In this document: in pieces, positions 18,391-20,674 of the stretch
Layout of the letters: every line of letters begins with the position of its first letter
Position numbering within the stretch: the first letter of the stretch is position 1
Assembly (NCBI GenBank): GCA_023139225.1
Contig: JAGLNZ010000307.1
Location: 1-20,674 of the forward strand
Origin: Desulfobacula sp.
GTDB lineage: Bacteria > Desulfobacterota > Desulfobacteria > Desulfobacterales > Desulfobacteraceae
Length of the DNA: 20,674 nt
Direction of reading: 5' to 3'
Translations under genes and position numbers: made by a program
Notes under the pieces: model-generated
Databases searched by the model: none
The model's input: the letters and a program-made list of their open reading frames with translations, nothing else
What the model was told of the DNA's origin: nothing

Positions 18391-19388
18391 TAGCCGTTTT
18401 TATCGAATTCTGACGATTCAAGAATAGATAACATATTCTGACGTTCTCTGTTCAAGCTGAGCCTGAGTACATCAGGTCTCGCGTAATGTCCAGCAGGGTC
18501 AAAATTTTGACGTTCAGCTCTGATACGTTGATGAGAAATTGTTGCCACAATCATCCGTTCTTCTTCAATGCAAGGTTTAACAACCCATTCTCCATCAGGG
18601 CCTGCAATGCAAGATCCCCCGTTTGCCAAAAAAACTGAACTGTTGGCAAGAATCTTGTCCAAATGAGGGATTTCCGCAGGAAAATCGCTTTTCCGCATAA
18701 GGCCGGAAGCCGAAACCACGTATGACCGTGCCTCTCTGGCAATAAACTGAGTAATATCGGCTGTGTTATGGATTCCTCCTGGCCACACCGCCACATGGAT
18801 GTCTTCTCCTTGAGCATAAAGTGCCGCTCGTGCCAAAGGCATCCAATTTTCCCAGCAATTGAGTCCGCCAACAGTAAACGGATCTAATTGATGCACACGC
18901 AAACCATGCCCATCGCCCGGTGCCCAGGTGAGTCTTTCCTCATAGGTAGGCATCAGCTTACGATGAATTGACTGGATGGTGCCTTGTGGATCAATGTACA
19001 CAAGCGAGCAGAACAAACTATGTCCACCTCGATCCACTGCCCGTTCAATACACCCTAGATAGACAGCGATTTCCTTTTGAGCGGCGGTCCGGCAGAGATC
19101 ACGAAGATGACCGGCCTCAATTTGAACGCCCTGGTCCATATAGTGAGCGTGGATATCCTTTTGGACCTTGGAGTTGAAGAGTGCTCCATTAGTAAGCTCG
19201 ATCCAAAATGGATATCCTGGTAACAACCCTTCACCGAATACTACAAGCTGACACCCATCATCTCCGGCTAATTTGGTATACTTGATAATCTTATCGAGCG
19301 TGCGTTCACGATTAAGCCAGACAGGGGCTATTTGCGCAATTCCGACTTTTATTTCTTCATTGGAATTTCGGCATTGTTCGTTATTCAT
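18390..19388 (-). CDS. Nitrilase (carbon-nitrogen hydrolase superfamily)
   Basis: This 332-aa enzyme shows the full nitrilase triad: Glu53 in VVFGEGLLPGYP, Lys144 in HRKLMPTYEERLTW (with Glu150) and the nucleophile Cys178 in GGLNCWENWMPLARAALY. The CWENW block is the hallmark of true nitrilases, which convert a nitrile to a carboxylic acid and ammonia through a thioimidate on cysteine. I start it at ATG 19388 because GGAGGAA lies nine bases before it; the in-frame ATG at 19412 lies upstream of that site. The stop codon coincides with the 3' end of an antisense group II intron remnant. The gene looks richer in G and C than neighbouring genes and lies in a mobile region, so acquisition by transfer is likely. 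The natural nitrile is unknown. Confidence 0.93.
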   Translation of the reverse strand: MNNEQCRNSNEEIKVGIAQIAPVWLNRERTLDKIIKYTKLAGDDGCQLVVFGEGLLPGYPFWIELTNGALFNSKVQKDIHAHYMDQGVQIEAGHLRDLCRTAAQKEIAVYLGCIERAVDRGGHSLFCSLVYIDPQGTIQSIHRKLMPTYEERLTWAPGDGHGLRVHQLDPFTVGGLNCWENWMPLARAALYAQGEDIHVAVWPGGIHNTADITQFIAREARSYVVSASGLMRKSDFPAEIPHLDKILANSSVFLANGGSCIAGPDGEWVVKPCIEEERMIVATISHQRIRAERQNFDPAGHYARPDVLRLSLNRERQNMLSILESSEFDKNG

Positions 19389-19445
19389 CTCAGTATATTC
19401 CTCCATTAGCATGATGTCTCTTTTTGATTCAAAGCAAAGCTGAGT

Positions 19446-19533
19446 GGTCGGGGGCTTAATGCCGATATACTCTGCATGATTAATTTTTTTGTTAAAGCTA
19501 AAACCTTCAAGAGCCGCTCAGTAACCCCCGATC
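19446..19533. repeat. Imperfect inverted repeat between nitrilase and higA
   Basis: GGTCGGGGG at 19446-19454 can pair with CCCCCGATC at 19525-19533 (nine pairs, one G-T) across about 70 bases. No open frame or promoter of note is otherwise visible in this 180-base gap. It may be a remnant of another element or a coincidence. Confidence 0.35.
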
Positions 19534-19569
19534 CCCTTCGGCGACTTGTTCGGTTACGCTGTCATTGAA

Positions 19570-19896
19570 TCATACACTTGCATGGTTGGGTATTCCTGTT
19601 TGAGGTAAATAGACTTTAACTTCTTTTTCAATTTTCTTTCCTATCTTGTTTCGAGCAATTTTCATATTGTATCGCACTTGCAGGTTAAGCCAAAATTCTG
19701 GTTCTATCCCAAAATATTTACCAAGCCTCAGTGCAGTATCAGCGGTAATTTCTCTTTTACCATGAACAACTTGGCTAACACGATTTGCAGGTACGCAAAT
19801 GTCTTTTGATAATTGATTTTGAGTGATGTTCATTGGCTTAAGAAATTCTTCTAAAAGAATATCACCCGGTGTGATTGGAGATAATTTTTTTGTCAT
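19570..19896 (-). CDS. higA: HigA-type antitoxin (XRE family)
   Basis: This 108-aa DNA-binding antitoxin has the HigA/VapI layout: PGDILLEEFLKP at the N-terminus, then a helix-turn-helix (NITQNQLSKDICVPANRVSQ, residues about 24-43), followed by GKREITADTALRLGKYFG and EPEFWLNLQ, both family signatures. It should neutralise the HigB toxin and repress the shared promoter. The ATG at 19896 has AGGGGTGA before it and lies four bases beyond the end of higB, so toxin comes first, as is usual for hig loci. A longer frame to 19923 would overlap higB and is not favoured. The tail beyond residue 80 is lysine-rich. Confidence 0.92.
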   Translation of the reverse strand: MTKKLSPITPGDILLEEFLKPMNITQNQLSKDICVPANRVSQVVHGKREITADTALRLGKYFGIEPEFWLNLQVRYNMKIARNKIGKKIEKEVKVYLPQTGIPNHASV

Positions 19897-19900
19897 GATT

Positions 19901-20185
19901 TCACCCCTTATGGTAATCAACAATTTCTACTGCATTGGCATTTTCTTCTTTCCAAATAAAACAAATGCGCCACTGATTATTGATTCTGATGCTATGTTGA
20001 CCTTTCCTATTTCCTTTTAATTGTTCAAGCCTGTTTCCTGGCGGAACTCGTAAACTGTTTAATGATACAGCAGCATTTAACACCTCAAGTTTTATTCGTG
20101 CCGTCCTAGAAATACTTCTAAATTTTTTTATATCTAAATCATTAAAAAGCTTTTCTGTATCTTTACATTTAAAAGTCTGTATCAT
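19901..20185 (-). CDS. higB: HigB-type toxin (RelE superfamily mRNA interferase)
   Basis: This 94-aa protein matches HigB/RelE-like toxins that cut mRNA on the ribosome. Recognisable blocks are MIQTFKCKDTEKLF at the start, PPGNRLEQLKGNRKGQHSIR in the middle, then NNQWRICFIW and the C-terminal VEIVDYHKG. The basic core and the conserved Arg in WRI and His in DYH correspond to residues needed for RNA cleavage in this family. I start at ATG 20185; an in-frame TTG at 20203 is less likely because the other members begin MI.SF. No Shine-Dalgarno is visible before the ATG, and the predicted transcription start falls at the start codon, suggesting a leaderless message. Immediately downstream is higA. 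Confidence 0.92.
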   Translation of the reverse strand: MIQTFKCKDTEKLFNDLDIKKFRSISRTARIKLEVLNAAVSLNSLRVPPGNRLEQLKGNRKGQHSIRINNQWRICFIWKEENANAVEIVDYHKG

Positions 20186-20220
20186 ATCTTTATGATATGA
20201 CAAGTTACGTCAACCATCAA
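20180..20220 (-). promoter_or_regulatory. higBA promoter with overlapping palindromic operator
   Basis: Minus strand: TTGATG (20220-20215), 17 bases, TATCAT (20197-20192). A palindrome, TATCATA-TCTT-TATGATA at 20180-20197, covers the -10 box and the higB start codon and is the natural candidate for the HigA operator. Bound antitoxin there would block RNA polymerase, giving autoregulation. Confidence 0.55.
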
Positions 20221-20266
20221 GGATTTTCTATTTATTTTCTACTTTGTTTTGTCAAAAGAAACCGAG

Positions 20267-20320
20267 CGTCCGGCTTCACGGGAAGCCGACGTTTCATCAG
20301 GCTTTCCGGTGCAAGCCGTT
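20267..20320 (+). other. Stem-loops directly upstream of the intron start (probable insertion target)
   Basis: CGTC-GGCTTC at 20267-20277 pairs with GAAGCC-GACG at 20282-20291 (ten pairs, one bulged C, loop ACGG). A second smaller stem, GGCTT/AAGCC, at 20300-20317 ends three bases before the intron. Group IIC introns are known to insert just after stem-loops such as terminators and integron attC sites, so this is the likely 5' exon target. Confidence 0.5.
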
Positions 20321-20674
20321 GTGTACGCCCGGCATGGGCGGGAACCGTGAGGGGCCGTCCGAAGAGCTTGAGCAGAGCGAAAAGCGAGCCGCAGGCGAGA
20401 GCGATCAAAGGGAGCGGCAACATGGAGTGCAAAACTATGAGCCGACGAACAGAAACAGCATATAAGGCCCGGGTTGCAGAGTAAGTCAGCACAACATGAC
20501 AAAGCCTTTGGATTCAGGAGACAGGGTAAATGCTGCGGTTGTGTAGTGACAGTTCACGTTCTTATCCGGGGAGATCTGTTTTGCATGCATTGAGCATCTT
20601 TTGCAATAAATCCCGGCCCGGTACTCTTGATTAAACGCCCTGTGCGGACCCGCATGCAGGGTGTTGTGGGGGCT
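20321..20674 (+). mobile_element. ORF-less group IIC intron, running off the window end
   Basis: The intron begins GTGTACGCCCGGCATGGGCG, the classic 5' end of class C introns. Landmarks recalled from the Oceanobacillus iheyensis ribozyme follow in order: GGGAGCGGCAAC (about 20411-20422), CATATAAGGC (about 20459-20468), ACATGACAAAGCC, ACAGGGTAAATGCTGCGG, and CTTATCCGGGGAGATCTG (about 20561-20578). Only about 55 bases then separate this from domain V at 20634-20665, so domain IV carries no reverse transcriptase gene. If domain VI is as long as in the first copy, the whole intron is about 385 bases, near the size of a complete minimal IIC ribozyme. It could be spliced, and would need a protein supplied in trans to move. 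Confidence 0.8.
20633..20674 (+). repeat. 42-base direct repeat, copy 2 (intron domain V and start of VI)
   Basis: Identical to 18321-18362 and in the same orientation, with the same domain V fold (positions 20634-20665). The copy is cut by the window edge, so the full length of identity cannot be seen. Confidence 0.97.

Noticed and set aside
20197..20502. Several open frames of 70-95 codons on both strands
   Set aside because: They lie across the intron 5' domain and its target hairpins; the GC-rich ribozyme sequence has few stops. None resembles a protein family.

Overview
The window is bacterial chromosome, most likely from a sulfate-reducing deltaproteobacterium of the Desulfobacterales (Desulfobacteraceae-like). 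I infer this from protein character and gene organisation, not from a database search. In particular, atpI, atpB and atpE stand apart from the rest of the ATP synthase genes. There are also many PAS/GAF sensor kinases, a crotonase beside an ACT-domain protein, and bacterial class C group II introns.

Layout. (1) 1-1571, + strand: the end of an AtpZ-like gene, then atpI, atpB and atpE, closed by a strong terminator; these encode the Fo membrane part of an ATP synthase. (2) 1709-5549, + strand: a four-gene signalling set (PilZ c-di-GMP receptor, unknown 100-aa protein, zinc-ribbon ParA ATPase, membrane HAMP-GAF histidine kinase), closed by a terminator. (3) 5561-11782, - strand: a LapA-like membrane protein, mutS, a secreted AMIN/amidase_3 cell-wall amidase, an enoyl-CoA hydratase and a double-ACT protein, tightly spaced and preceded by a good sigma70-type promoter. 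(4) 11850-17849, - strand: a 1518-aa soluble hybrid histidine kinase with a duplicated N-terminal domain, followed with almost no spacing by a small metallophosphoesterase, a CooT-family protein and a leaderless M23-type metallopeptidase. (5) 18074-20674: an accessory region. A 5'-truncated group IIC intron (frameshifted maturase tail plus ribozyme domains V and VI) ends exactly at the stop codon of an antisense nitrilase gene. A HigBA toxin-antitoxin pair follows. A second, ORF-less group IIC intron then starts at 20321 and runs off the window.

How it fits together. The first 17.8 kb look like ordinary vertical chromosome: energy conservation, sensing, DNA repair and envelope upkeep. The last 2.6 kb look mobile: two same-orientation intron 3' parts, identical over 42 nt, bracket a nitrilase and a toxin-antitoxin pair. 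This bracketed module, the compact ORF-less intron and the duplicated domain of the giant kinase are the most noteworthy items. I did not find a clearly novel multi-gene defence or biosynthetic system.
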